A DNA stretch of 64,000 bases from Zygnema cylindricum (taxonomy: Eukaryota; Streptophyta; Zygnematophyceae; Zygnematales; Zygnemataceae). Below are positions 1-10,969 of this stretch, one piece after another (the stretch's first letter is position 1; every line of letters starts with the position of its first letter). Under the pieces are notes generated by a model. The model saw nothing but the letters and a program-made list of their open reading frames with translations, was not told the origin of the DNA and searched no databases. Location of the stretch: contig JBBHKE010003258.1 of assembly GCA_037447655.1 (NCBI GenBank), positions 45,266 through 109,265 of the forward strand, given 5' to 3'. The translations under genes were made by a program, and so were the position numbers.

Positions 1-65
1 TGTGTTAACTGTCTCTTAAGTTCCACACTTATTTCAGTTAGGCGCTCTTATCCTGTCTCTTGCAG

Positions 66-266
66 GCTATTCTGACGGTTTCGCCCTTCAGCTCGCAAGC
101 CACGGGGGGCAGCTTTGCCCTCTCTCGCTCCCAGGTGGCCAACATCCGATTGGGGAAAACGACAAGCTGGAGCCAGCTTCGGGGCTCCGGACTTAAGGGA
201 CCCATCACATTTGTGGGGCCGTCGGACGAGGCGGCAATTAGAGCTCTCGTCCTTGACTACCTCGGA
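66..266 (+). CDS. probable internal exon of a PstS-like phosphate-binding-type protein (partial)
   Basis: A GC-rich open stretch of exactly 67 codons is bounded by a pyrimidine-rich tract ending TTGCAG (61-65) and a donor-like GTCAGT at 267, so it reads as a phase-0 internal exon. The peptide contains SRSQVANIRLGKTTSWSQL followed about 10 residues later by GPITFVGPSDEAA and LVLDYLG. In periplasmic phosphate-binding proteins (PstS family) the pattern 'diylGkiknWdd ... iavvrRaDgSGT ... FtsYL' occurs in the same order and spacing, so I infer a substrate-binding (PBP-like) domain. The usual SGT phosphate-contact tripeptide is not conserved. Neighbouring exons lie outside the window or were not found downstream. 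The base composition is unlike the AT-rich repeats next to it. Exon status is fairly likely; the family assignment is tentative. Confidence 0.42.
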
Positions 267-480
267 GTCAGTTTTCTCCCACTCCTTCGATCTCACCGCT
301 CCACTCTTATGCTACTTTTCACAATCGCAGATGCATGTGAAATGTAGTAAATTCAACTTTTAGTAGAATTGATATACAATTTGCTTTATAATCCAAGGGG
401 GTGCATCAATCTCTTAAGTTTCCCACAACTTCAGAGGAAAGGTGGGAGAGCCACATGTATGGAAGGGGATAGAATCATTT
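267..480. other. intergenic or intronic sequence
   Basis: No convincing coding or structural feature is seen. The stretch lies between the probable exon and the first recognisable Copia residues. Confidence 0.4.
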
Positions 481-3470
481 TGAGTAGTAAAACATGACCA
501 TTTGCAGAGGGGGTAGAAAATAGGACAGCAGACGAAGAAGGGCACCTCCATTCGGCAGAGGTCAACAAAGAGGACCTCACATTGTGGCATCATCCTGTGT
601 GTCACACTTAAGAGAGTAACATCAAGGAGATGATTCGTCAGGGTGTGGTTCCAGGACTAGACCTGACGACAGGAGAAAAGGTCATCGGATGTGTTGGATG
701 CACCAAAAAGAAGAAGCATAAAAGGAAGCCTCATCAGGTGAAAGAGCTTTAATTCAACGCTAATGCCCCTTTAGACCTAGTCTATGTAGATCTTTGTGGT
801 GACATGCATCTAGAAACCATTGGAAAAAATAAATATATTATTTGTGATTCGGTGAAACATGGGTGTACTTTCAAGGCAAAGTGGGGGTAATCTGACATTT
901 AAAGAATTTGAGGTTATGGAGGAGGAGGTAGAGGCAAGTAAAAAACTCTGATCAAGCGGGTGGGTGAATTCCTTGCCTTTGCTGAATATTGTAAGGAGAC
1001 AGGGATTAAGCAGCAGTTCAAGGCTCCTTATTCCCCACAATCGAATCGAATTGCAGAGACGAAGAATCGGACATTGCAATAGATGGTGCGGGCAATGCTC
1101 CATACGAATAAACTCACACATCGTCTTTGGGGAGAGGCAATTAGGGCGGCTTATCATGTCACCAAACGGAGAATCAACTCGGCTTTAGGAAACAAAACAC
1201 CGAAGGAACTTTGGAGTGGACAAGCGCCTACGGTAAAACATTTAAGGATTTGGGGATGTGAGGCTATAGGGTATGTAGAGGAAAGAAACCAGGAGGGGAA
1301 GTTTGTGGCACGATCATGGGAATGATACTTTGTGGGGTATAGTGAGATTTCAATGCAGCATAGGATTTATAACCCTGCTACCAGAAGGGTCCAATAGTCT
1401 AGAAACGTGGAGTTCAATGAAAATTTAGAATGGGTGGTGAAGGGAGCTAATGAGTCTTACCGGGCCCAAGATTAAGAGGAGGAGAGTCATTATGAGAAAT
1501 TCACAGGAGATGAGGAGGAAGAAGAAGAAGTCTTGATGGAGGTAGGGACAAAGAAAAAGGTGCGATTTGTAGAGCAAACTTTAGAGAAAGTTCCGAAACC
1601 TTACCCCACCAGCAACGAAACACAAGGGGACAAGGTAATTAAAGAATCATCCACTCATACATACAACGTGATATCGGAAGAGACACCCTTTGACAAGGAG
1701 GGCGATGACAAAATTGAGAGCAGTGATTCGGATAAAAAAAATTGAGAAGGCGTACGGAAAAGCAAGAGATCAACGAAAGGGAAGGCACCGAAACGTTTCT
1801 CACTAGGACCGTCATATAAAAAGCATATAAAAAGCAAACCAGTTACCAGAGGGCGATTTCCGAACTTAGAGAAGGAAGAGAGGAATCTTTTCTCTAATAA
1901 AAGGCAATTACAGAAAAATCGTCCAGCCAATCCTCAATCATATGAAGAGGTTAGAGACTCTGACGGATGAGAGGAGAAGTGAAAACCAACGTTTATAAAG
2001 GAGTGTAATTCTGTGAATGCAAATGGGTGTTTCGAAGAAGTAGACTTATCTGTTGGTAAGAATGCGATAGACTCAAAGAGGGTTTTTAAGACAAAAACTG
2101 GAGCCTCAAGAGAAATTGTTAAATATAAGGCATAGTTAGTATGCAAAGGCTTCAGCAAAAAAAGGGTATTGACTATTCAGAAACATTTGCTCCTATGGTT
2201 AAGTTCGATTCTTTGCGAGCAATTATTGCAATGGCGGCGGCAAACAAATGTATATCCAACAGATGGATGTAGATACAGCTTTCTTAAATGGAGAATTACA
2301 GGAAGAGGTGTTTATGAAAATTAAAGAAGGATTTCCTAGAAAGAATGGTAGAGTATAGAGGTTGTGGAAGGCTTTGTATGGTTTGAAGGAGGCACCAAGA
2401 ACGTGGAACCATAAACTTCATAAGGTTTTACTTATTTTGGGATTTAGAAGACTTACTGTATATTGCAGAGTGTATATTCGGGGAGAAGGTTGTGACATGG
2501 TATTGTTCAGTGTATATGTAGATGATTTCATTTCCATCTCTCACAACTTAGATTTACTTGGAGAATTAAAGATTGAATTTGAGAAGCATTTTATAATTAC
2601 AGACTTAGGAGATGCACAATACATTGTGGGAAATCAGATTCAGAGGAAGAGGAACGGAGACGTTAAGCTAAGCCAAGAACAATATGCAAAAGAGGTACTA
2701 TAAATATTTGGGTTCTTAGATTGTAAGCCACTTGGAACTCCCCTCAATCCTCTTGACAAGCTTTCTAACTTTATTAAAAGTCCCGAAGTTGATGTTCCGT
2801 ATAGGGAGGCGGTCGTTAGCTTGATGTATTTAAGTGTCGGTACTAGGCCTAACATTAGTGCCGCGGTGAGTGTGGTTAGTCGGTATTGTGACAATCTGAC
2901 AAAAATACATAGGGAGGCGGTAAAGAGAATATTTAGGTATTTGGTAGAAACACTTAGTGTTATAATTGTTTATAAGAAAGATGAGAGCTTGAGTTGTTAT
3001 AGATATTGCGATGCTGACTATAGACGGGACCATGATACAGCAAGGTCTACGTCAAGATATGTGTTTTTACTTGCAGGAAGAGCCATCTCGTGGAATTCCC
3101 GTTTGCAACCTACCATTGCACTTTCATCTACAAAGGCAGAGTATATGGCCGCATGTCATGGTGCGAAGAATGTTGTGTGGATTAAGGAATTTCTATCGGA
3201 GGTTAAAGTAAAAAAGAAATGCATGCAAATTTTAAGTGATAACATGTCCTCCATTTCACTTAGTAAAAATCATATTTTGCATAAGCGCACTAAACACATT
3301 AAAATTCAATGGCATTTTGTTCGAGATTTGGTTTCGGAAAAAGAAGTTGAATTTGTGTTTGTACCTCCAGAAGAATAAGCTGCGCATATGTTAACTACAG
3401 CAGCATTGAAAGAAGTTAATAAAATTGGGAAGAAGTTAGTGGGCATGGAGTAAGAGGGGGCTTTGAGTAT
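481..3470 (+). pseudogene. decayed Ty1/Copia pol, 5'-truncated (element E1)
   Basis: Domains appear in Copia order but in shifting frames. A GAG-pre-integrase zinc region (about 560-740) has LTLWHH and, after DLTTGEKVIGC, a CVGC pair. The integrase core follows (about 770-1340) with VYVDLCGD, a broken SDQ-AGGEF, and YSPQSNRIAETKNRTLQ. An acidic linker spans 1450-1900. Reverse transcriptase (about 2000-2700) has LYGLKEAPRTW and the catalytic SVYVDDFI. RNase H spans 2821-3378 with STKAEYMAACHGAK and DNMSSISLSKN. Stops and frameshifts occur throughout, for example TAG at 1081-1083, TGA at 1323, and frame loss around 2000-2360. No gag or 5' LTR is visible. The best open segments are 2362-2703 and 2821-3378. 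It is clearly inactive; family placement is secure from the YVDD and RNase H motifs. Confidence 0.9.
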
Positions 3471-3476
3471 CTCGGT

Positions 3477-3487
3477 AAGAGGGGGAA
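3477..3487 (+). promoter_or_regulatory. polypurine tract of E1
   Basis: AAGAGGGGG precedes the GTTAGGATT start of the following LTR, about 100 bp after the end of RNase H, which is the expected place for plus-strand priming. Confidence 0.55.
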
Positions 3488-3926
3488 CGTTAGGATTAAG
3501 TACTGAACACTCACTTAGCGTCGAGACATTCTCATAGCTAAAGTAGCGACGACCAGCGACAAAGTAGTTTCGTCACTAGATATTTTAAGTGACATAGAAG
3601 TTGTTTGTTTGTTTTGTTTCACGCGAGTTCTAGCCATACTATAGAAGTGACGTTAAAATTGTTTGGTCGCTTCGGTTCACTTAAGTCCTAGTCGTACCAT
3701 GTAGTTCAAGTTGGTTGGTAGTTGACTTTCATTGTTGGTCAACTAACTTAGGATGACTACCTTTTGTCGGTCGTATACTTGGCCACGCGTTTCTAGTCGT
3801 GCACATATATATTTGTTGAGACTTTGAGGTAGAGTTATCTTTTGGAGGCGTGGCTTATTAAGAAGGCGTAGAAAGGTCCGAATTAAAGGAGAAGAAAAAG
3901 GAGTTGTGTACTTCTATTGTGCTTAA
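3488..3926 (+). repeat. 3' LTR of E1, first part
   Basis: This non-coding sequence starts at the E1 polypurine tract and is interrupted after position 3926 by insertion of E2. The text reads on across E2 from 3926 to 8418 as one continuous LTR-like sequence once one copy of the CTTAA target duplication is removed. No 5' LTR partner is in the window. Confidence 0.55.
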
Positions 3927-5300
3927 TGTTGATATTTATGTATTTTCTAGGTCTGTTTTAGGATAGAAAAGTAGCAGAGGCAGTCTGCCTCTAACCTCCT
4001 TCTCCAAGCCCCCACACTTGTTGTAGTCACTAAAGGTTGGAGAGGGAGCTAGAGCCCATGGCTGCCTAAGCTCTCCAAAGAGACAGCTGAAACTCTGAGA
4101 CCTCCATTGGCGCTTAGAGTATACAGATCCAAAAGAAGCTAATCTAGATAGTGCCGACTCCAAGTTGATATAAACCCAAATGACTGACCCCTTGACAGTC
4201 AAAACCCCAATATAGATTCACCCCTATGAATTAACACTTCCTGTGTGCTCAGTTCCACCACAGAATGCAAAGTTAGAATATGAGATTTGGACACATTCAC
4301 CCACTTTGACTTTCCCTTAGAAATACAGCCACCCTGGCAGACAAAAACTCTGACCGACAGTTTTACTTTTAGTACCGGACGAAATAAATAGTACAGACAT
4401 TTATTTCGACGGTCCGTTTTAAATGACGATGTAAATCGGACGACCGTGGTCAGCGCCGACATCGCGGAAAGGACAATTTGGTAGTTTGCAGACGCCGCCA
4501 CTCCGGATGACACGTGGCAACATCATATGGGCTTACGAAATTTCTGGAACGGCAGAAAACAAATCCGGAAGTGACAAATGTCGAACTATGGCGATTTCGT
4601 ACATTGTACGTACAAAAAGTACTCTAGCACTTGTACTTTCTTGTAAGGTACCATTTTTCAGACGTGGCATGACCTAGAGCCACATGGAGAGATAATATTT
4701 AACAGCACAAATTCCGGGAATTAAAAGAACGAGTCTGGATAAGACATGTGTTGGTTTTTGGCCATGTCGTACAATGGTCGTACAAGTGGTACACCGGCAC
4801 CTGTACCTTTATATACTTTACAATCTTGTCATTGGTTCGTACTTTAGTACTAGGGGGCTTAGAGAGGGATTTTAGGACTTGGAATATTTTCTGGTAGGTA
4901 GCTACCTCTCCTAGAGAGCACCTTGTATAAATGGTAAACTTTGGCAAGCCATAACAATCAATTCAGTTGACCATTTTTAGTGATTCATTTTGCAGCGGAC
5001 TCAGGGGAGTCCAGGCTACAAAGGGGTGTAGTTGGTCAGAGTCTTTGCTTGCCTGGGTGGCTGCATTTCTAAAGGAAATTCAAAGTGGGTGAATGTGTCC
5101 AAATCTCATATTCTAACTTTGCATTCTGTGGTGGAACTGAGCACACAAAAAGTCTTATTTCACAAGGGTGAAGCTGTAATGGGGTTCTGATTGTCAAGGG
5201 GTCAATCATTTGGGTTTATATCAAGTTGGAGTCGGCACTATCTAGATTAGCTTCTTTTGATCTGCATATTCAGTGTGGCAATGGAGCCCATAGAATTTCA
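3927..5300 (+). repeat. 5' LTR of E2
   Basis: It shares its first about 160 bp and its last about 900 bp with the 3' LTR at 6950-8412. The middle (about 4090-4352) is different: it is an inverted copy of an LTR end. The LTR runs directly into the primer-binding site at 5301. Confidence 0.85.
4090..4352 (-). repeat. inverted LTR-end segment replacing the middle of the E2 5' LTR
   Basis: Read on the minus strand, this segment matches the U5-side end of the same LTR family (compare 5035-5300 plus). It includes the CATTCACCCACTTTGA block (plus strand) and the GGAATGGAG-like end. The 3' LTR carries instead, at 7109-7400, the antisense tRNA-like module and a 76-bp duplication. Confidence 0.75.
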
Positions 5301-5994
5301 GGTTATGGGCCCACCATCTAGGGTGCCTATGTTCGATGGAATAGACTTCACTTATTGGGAGTTTACAATGGAGGGATTTCTTTTCGAGAAGCACTTATGG
5401 GGAATTGTTTCGGGACAAGTGAGGTGTCCCCCTCCGGACTTTGGAGGAGCTCACTATGGAGAATCATCTGGGGCTGCCCAGAAAACCAACTGGAGTTCAG
5501 ATGCAACGGAAGGTGAAGGGAAAATCATTACCGTGGAAAGGGAAATAGGGGAGAAGGATAAAGGGACACCTATGGTGAGGGGAGCTAGGCTTTCGGCTAC
5601 GGTTCCACTTGTGAGGGTTATAACTGAGCCAAAAACTGAAGAAAATGATAGGAAAATTTGGGAATATGAAAACACTATAGCAAAACATCTCATCCTTAGA
5701 TATGTGTCTAAGTCCATAGCTATCACTCTTTTAAGTCTAATCAAGTCTTCGGAAATCTGGGAAACACTAATTCAGATTTATAAGAGAGAGACTATACACA
5801 GGCAGCAGTTAGTAAAACAAGAAATAGAGGCCTATGTTTATAAAGGCCGTAGCATGATAGAGTTTTGCAATGATATTGTTGCGTTATATGTTGAGCTTGC
5901 TAGTGCAAGATATGTAGAATCTAAGGAGAGAAAGATTAATACACTAATCATGAAACTCCCATATGAGTACGAAGACATCATTTACCGTATGTAG
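5281..5994 (+). pseudogene. Copia-type gag of E2, truncated by a stop
   Basis: The first ATG (5281) lies inside the LTR end and a second in-frame ATG (5305) lies inside the primer-binding site. From there the product begins MGPPSRVPMFDG. It carries the Copia gag signatures WEFTMEGFLFEKHLWGIVSG near the N-terminus and, further on, EIWETLIQIYKRETI and NTLIMKLPYEYEDIIYRM (UBN2-like gag core). It aligns throughout with the gag of E4 and E6. The frame stops at TAG (5992-5994), where E4 has a glutamine (YRVQGM), so a CAG to TAG change is likely. Homology resumes briefly (GMDGSSWTW), then is lost. The zinc knuckle and all of pol are absent. Confidence 0.85.
5301..5315 (+). promoter_or_regulatory. 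primer-binding site of E2 (initiator tRNA-Met anticodon arm)
   Basis: GGTTATGGGCCCACC follows the LTR immediately. It is the exact reverse complement of GGUGGGCCCAUAACC, the anticodon-arm sequence I recall for plant initiator tRNA-Met. The internal ATG (5305-5307) pairs with the CAU anticodon. This is the Drosophila copia/Ty5 type of half-tRNA priming site, not the usual 3'-CCA site. Confidence 0.75.
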
Positions 5995-6929
5995 GGAATG
6001 GATGGCTCCTCGTGGACTTGGAGCATCACCATGGGGATAATCTTGTGAATAAAATGGAGTGTAGGGGAATGAGAGGGTGAGGCGTTACAGCATGATGTAG
6101 CGTGTCGTCTCTAGCGTCAAAAAAAAATCGCTCCCGTTTCAAAATTTCGGTTCGCTAAAAGCCGATCCTCAAATGTCGTCGGCAATCGGGTCATTAAGAT
6201 CAAAGTCGAAGAGCGAGAGTGTGCCTCGGTGAAAAGGCAAGTAAAGAAAAGCAAATCAGGATATCAAAGTCTAGAGTGGATAATCCAGCAAAGTCAGATC
6301 TAGGATCCATAAGTGAAAATGGGAAAGGTAAAATTAATGAGGATAATTTTATAGATAATTAGGAAACAGAAAACTGGTCAGAAAGGGAGACTTCAACGGA
6401 TTCCAAGGAAAGTGGAGAAGTGAAACTCGAAGGGGTTTTAAAGGATGGGAGAGAAGAGGAATATTTAATGAAAGGTTTAGGGGAGGAGAAATATTTATAA
6501 GGAATAAATTTAGAAAGTGAGAGTGGAAAGAAATCCAAAGGAGAGAGTGAGGAAAGTTTATTTTTTGGGGGTAATGGGTTTGACATCACTAAAGGAAGTG
6601 ATGGTATTTATGGAGGTGTGCCTGTAAAAGGGTTACCATCAGGGTGTATGTTGCAGATTGGAGATAGGGCTGGCTGTTTAGATCGCAAGAGGGAAATCGG
6701 TTTGTGTGTGGATGGAAAAGTGATGAGGTGGATAAAATCTTTGCTCGGATTTATGAAAAGTGGGATGTTAAATAAAATGTGTGATGTAATTATTATTTCA
6801 GTTCATCTGATGCACTGTGTTAAATACGAGAGTATTTTCTTATGTTTTATAAAAGGAAAAGGAAAAAGAAAAATGAAAAAAAAAAGAGGGGATGTTTGTT
6901 CATTTGTTTGTGGGAGTTCAAAGGAAAAT
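5995..6929 (+). other. degenerate internal sequence of E2
   Basis: Apart from a few gag-like codons after 5995, I see no recognisable domain. The stretch is purine-rich with many stops in all frames. A weak open frame at 6618-6989 has no recognisable feature. Confidence 0.5.
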
Positions 6930-6949
6930 AGACTAGAAAATAAAGGGAG
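6930..6949 (+). promoter_or_regulatory. polypurine tract of E2
   Basis: A purine run ending AAAGGGAG directly precedes the 3' LTR. E4 and E5 have near-identical tracts (AAAATAAGGGGAG on the minus strand). Confidence 0.75.
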
Positions 6950-7152
6950 TGTTGATATTTATGTATTTTCTAGGTCTGTTTTAGGATAGAAAAGTAGCAG
7001 AGGCAGTCTGCCTCTAACCTCCTTCTCCAAGCCCCCACACTTGTTGTAGTCACTGAAGGCTAGAGAGGGAGCTAGAGCCCATAGCTGCTTAAGCTCTCCA
7101 CAGAGACAGTAGTAGATAATAGATATGTCTACTAAAAAGATATTTGATGGAC

Positions 7153-7240
7153 CCAAGAATTGATCTTGGTACCTACCGGCCGTCAAACATCCCGCAGTCG
7201 TTAGCTTTGTCCATTTAGCCTAGGACTAGTGCTAGGACAT
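7153..7240 (-). other. antisense tRNA-like module in the E2 3' LTR
   Basis: On the minus strand a five-base-pair stem with a seven-base loop (CCAAG ATCAATT CTTGG, plus 7153-7169) reproduces a tRNA T-arm/B-box. Further 3' on the plus strand lies an A-box-like stretch. No complete cloverleaf can be folded by eye. The same module recurs in the other LTRs of the window. Confidence 0.45.
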
Positions 7241-7330
7241 ATAGGGTTTGACAAGCCGTCAAACATCCCGCAGTCGTTAGCTTTGTCCATTTAGCCTAGG
7301 ACTAGTGCTAGGACATATAGGGTTTAAAAA
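7179..7330. repeat. 76-bp tandem duplication inside the E2 3' LTR
   Basis: The unit starting GCCGTCAAACATCCCGCAG at 7179 is repeated almost exactly from 7255, covering the A-box side of the tRNA-like module. Confidence 0.85.
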
Positions 7331-8010
7331 ATATTTATATAGTTACAAGTAGGGTTTTCCATTTAACTGGATAACGGTATATGGGGCATAGAAACAGTTG
7401 TACTTTTAGTACCGGACAAAATAAATAGTACAGACATTTATTTCGACGGTCCGTTTTAAATGATGATGTAAATCGGACGGCCGTGGTTAGAGCTGACATC
7501 GCGGAAAGGACAATTTGGCAGTTTGCAGACGCCGTCACTCCGGATAACACGTGGCAGCATCATACGGCTTACGAAATTTCCGGAACAGCAGATATCAAAT
7601 CCGGAAGTGACAAATGTCAAACTATGGCGATTTCGTACATTGTACGTACAAAAAGTACTCTGTCACTTAAACTTTCTTGTACAGTACCGTTTTTCAGACG
7701 TGGCATGACCTGGAGCCACGTGGAGAGATAATATTTGACAGCACGAATTCCGGGAATTAAAAGAACGAGTCCGGATAAGACACGTGTTGGTTTTTGGCCA
7801 TGTCGTACGATGGCCGTACAAAAGGTACACCAACACCTGTACCTTTATGTACTTTACAATCTTGTCATTGGTTCGTACTTTAGTACTAGGGGGCTTAAAG
7901 AGGGGTTTTAGGACTTATAATATTTTGTGGTAGGTAGCTGCCTCTCCTAGAGAACACCTTATATAAATGGTAAACTTTGGCCAGCCATAACAATCAATTT
8001 AGTTGACCAT

Positions 8011-8162
8011 TTTTAGTGATTTTTTTTGCTGCGGACTCAAGGGAGTCCACGCTACACAAGGGTGTAGTTGGTCAGAGTCTTTGCCTTTTTAGTGATTTTT
8101 TTTGCTGCGGACTCAAGGGAGTCCACGCTACACAGGGGTGTAGTTGGTCAGAGTCTTTGCCT
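8011..8162. repeat. second 76-bp tandem duplication inside the E2 3' LTR
   Basis: The stretch with GCTGCGGACTCAAGGGAGTC and GGTCAGAGTCTTTGCC occurs twice, about 76 bp apart. The 5' LTR has it once (about 4975-5050). Confidence 0.85.
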
Positions 8163-8412
8163 GCCAAGGTGGCTGCATTTCTAAGGGAAAGTCAAAGTGA
8201 GTGAATGTGTCCAAATCTCATATTCTAACTTTGCATTGTGTGGTGGAACTAAGCACACAGAAACTCGTATTTCACAGGGGTGAAGTTGTAATGGGGTTCT
8301 GATTGTGAATGGGTCAATCATTTGGGTTTATATCAAGTTTGAGTCGCCACTATCTAGATTAGCTTCTTTTGATCTGCGAATTCTGTGTGGCAATGGAGCC
8401 CATAGAATTTCA

Positions 8413-8482
8413 CTTAATATATTGAATTTTTCGGAGGAACACTCTTGTTGTGTGTGTCTTTTATTTGGTTTGTTATCTTTCA
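8413..8482 (+). repeat. 3' LTR of E1, second part
   Basis: This continues the E1 LTR after the E2 insertion, beginning with the second copy of the CTTAA target duplication. The LTR end is uncertain and placed near a TTTCA at about 8480. Confidence 0.45.
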
Positions 8483-8499
8483 GGGAGATGGTAGACTAG

Positions 8500-8790
8500 A
8501 GGAAAAATGAGTGGATTATAATGGGGGAAGTTAAACGCAATGAGATGGAGAGGGGGGGAGTGGGATGGAACGGGTGAGGAAGTGTAGAAGGAGTGGGAAA
8601 GGGATAGGGGGAAAGAGAGAGGAGAGGTTGAAGGAGTGTTGAAGGGAGAGACGAAGGTTGAGAGATAGGGAGATTGATGGAGAGGGATAACGAAAGGATG
8701 AAAGAGTGAGAGAGGGAGACTGAGAGAGAAAATGAGAGTATAATGTCGGGTGGATAAAGAGAGGGATAGGGAGAACGCTCTATGATTTCC
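8500..8790. repeat. GA-rich low-complexity tract
   Basis: Imperfect GAGAGG/GGAGAG runs on the plus strand. The apparent Ser/Leu/Pro-rich minus-strand reading frames are by-products of this composition. Confidence 0.8.
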
Positions 8791-9370
8791 CTCATAGCAT
8801 ATCCTTTTGCTTGTGCGCACACTAGTTCACGTCATAGATCAAAATGTACAAACTAAACAGTAATCTATGACCGTATAGTATTTGAACAAAGTAATATTTT
8901 TGTACAAATTACAGTACTGTACTGTACATGTCGTTAGTATAGTAAATGTACGATGACATCAGATGGGGTTGAGGACGTTAGATAAATTTGTATTGTTTGA
9001 GCATCACCTGTTGAAACGGGCGTCGTAACTGTTGACGAACATGTGACTAATTAAGTCGCAACAACAATTTGCGGTCGGTTACATAGATGTTTGGGATCAC
9101 AAAAAGATACTAACCATAAAGGTACCGAGCGTTTTAAACGCACGCATGAAACTTCGAACAAATAATAATATATGCGCACGGAACAAAAGCAAAATAAAAT
9201 AAAATGCATTGACCAACTTTAACTTCATAATAAAATATAAAATAAAAAACATTTAATCCAAAGTACTACTACAACATAGGGTATGCACTCATGTATAAAA
9301 GTACATGGTATTTTATTATATCTTCCTTCAAATATTTTCTCGCGACTTTCGCTGGCGTCGCATCGCATAT
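8791..9370. other. AT-rich sequence without recognisable feature
   Basis: No coding signature is seen. The stretch has many GTAC words and short A-runs. Confidence 0.4.
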
Positions 9371-9379
9371 TTTAAGATA

Positions 9380-9690
9380 GTGTTATGTACGAAATATGCC
9401 ATTTCGTACTAAAACTGCTCTTTATTTTGTACAGATGTAAAAAATAAGTGACAGGTGATGGCATCGACAGGGAAATTTGAGTGCGTCACACGGAAAAGCG
9501 TTCTCAAATATTAGTACTGTTTAAATAGCGTTAGATACTAATTTCGAATGTTTTTAAATAGGGTAGCACGAAATGTGTTATTCTGTTCTAAAACTTTTAA
9601 TTATTTTGTACATTTGTACAAAATAAGTGTAAGATAACACGTCGACAATAGAAATTGAGTGTGCCGCACAAAAAATCGTACGCATATTTG
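9380..9690. repeat. degenerate direct repeat, about 180 bp apart
   Basis: About 125 bp starting TACGAAATATG (9390) and containing ATTTTGTACA and AATAAGTG recurs, diverged, from about 9563. Both copies end in a GAGTGYGYCRCACRRAAA block. Confidence 0.6.
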
Positions 9691-9699
9691 ATTCCAAGT

Positions 9700-10570
9700 C
9701 ATAAAGACGAAGGAAAAGAGAGCTAAAATGTTCTCACATGTTCATGGGTCGAATATGTGAACATAGACTTTCGCGCCTACCCTCAAAACATGGGAATGTG
9801 TATCGATTTCTTCAATTTAATAGCGATTCACGTTGTACTTTCAACCTTTTTTTGAGAATTCCGTACGTTTTATCCGCACAATTTTGCGTACACGGAAAGT
9901 ATACGAATTTAACAAAAAATTCAAAATCTTAAAAAAATTAACGCATTTTCGTAAAAAAAATGAAAATCCGTACATTTGGTACCTCTATAATTCTAACCGA
10001 TGGCTCTGTCGTTTACCTCTGGTAATGATCATTAAAAGTAGGGAATTGCTAATCGTAGTGACATTACAGAAATTGTACATTTTAAGTACAAACTACGTAC
10101 CGTTGAAAATAGATTTGACGGTCAATCCGTTGAACAACTTTGACTTGCGAAATATTGTAACAACCGGTTAAAAAAGTGTCCCGCTTGCGAACGTCGACCC
10201 TCATAAAAAAAAAACAACAATTCACACGGCCTGCCAAGGTTTACGGGTAACAAAACTGCGGCAACGACATGTAAATAAAATTGCTGCACGCAAGTAATTT
10301 CTGGCTTAATTTGGTCGCGCGTGACGACTGTTGTGATTTGAAAGCTTTAGTACTCCGTAAATAGGTCAGTGAGAGGGATTGGTACTTAGAATATTTTTGA
10401 GTATAAATCACTTCAGTACTGACCTCTAGTGTGACAGTAACTCAAGTACAAAAGAGTGTAATGTACTTCATGGGACACGCGGCGCGGATGAAATGTATCC
10501 GTACGAGAATGATTCAGTACGGAATCCGAAACAATGACACACGACAAATTGTACGATACAGGAATGAACA
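9700..10570. other. non-coding sequence
   Basis: No recognisable gene. There are short ORFs only, with no domain signature, and frequent GTAC words. Confidence 0.4.
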
Positions 10571-10576
10571 GCAGAT

Positions 10577-10965
10577 ACGAATCGAGTCGACGGACACGAT
10601 TCGAAGTGGGAACACATTAAGACAATGTTGTTGGACACGTGTCGTCCATCGCGAAGATATACATTACATCTTACGGCGATCCGTATATTCTGGAAGACCT
10701 CTGGCATGGACGCTATATATGGCGGCTATCTAGGAATGGTCCCGTACGCAACAAAGATTACGTGGCTGATACGAATTGCGTCAACAGACGCGATTCGAAA
10801 TGGGACCACATTGGGATAATGATTTGGACGCGTGTCGTCCTCAGCAAAGATTTACTTTACATCTGACGGCGATCCGCGAATTCGGATTTGACTTGTACGG
10901 ACGTTTAAAGTCATTTGGACGAATTCACCAATTGCTGACTAAGCAAGCGGCACAATTTATGTACA
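10577..10965. repeat. tandem duplication, unit about 192 bp, two diverged copies
   Basis: Blocks ACGAATCGAGTCGACGGACA, CACGTGTCGTCC and ATCTTACGGCGATCCG in the first copy match ACGAATTGCGTCAACAGACG, CGCGTGTCGTCC and ATCTGACGGCGATCCG in the second, all shifted by about 192-194 bp. Confidence 0.75.
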
Positions 10966-10969
10966 GCTC

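Larger units (their letters stand above)
3927..8412 (+). mobile_element. LTR retrotransposon E2, Copia-type, gag only (non-autonomous)
   Basis: Two long terminal repeats start TGTTGATATTTATG and end GAATTTCA (3927-5300 and 6950-8412). They are flanked by an exact 5-bp target duplication CTTAA (3922-3926 and 8413-8417). Between them lie a primer-binding site, a gag with one stop, about 950 bp of degenerate sequence and a polypurine tract. No protease, integrase or reverse transcriptase is present, so any movement must have used enzymes of a related element. It sits inside the 3' LTR of E1. Confidence 0.85.
6950..8412 (+). repeat. 3' LTR of E2
   Basis: It starts TGTTGATATTTATG, ends GAATTTCA and is followed by the CTTAA target duplication. 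It contains an antisense tRNA-like module and two tandem duplications of about 76 bp (7179-7330 and about 8011-8162) that the 5' LTR lacks. Confidence 0.85.
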
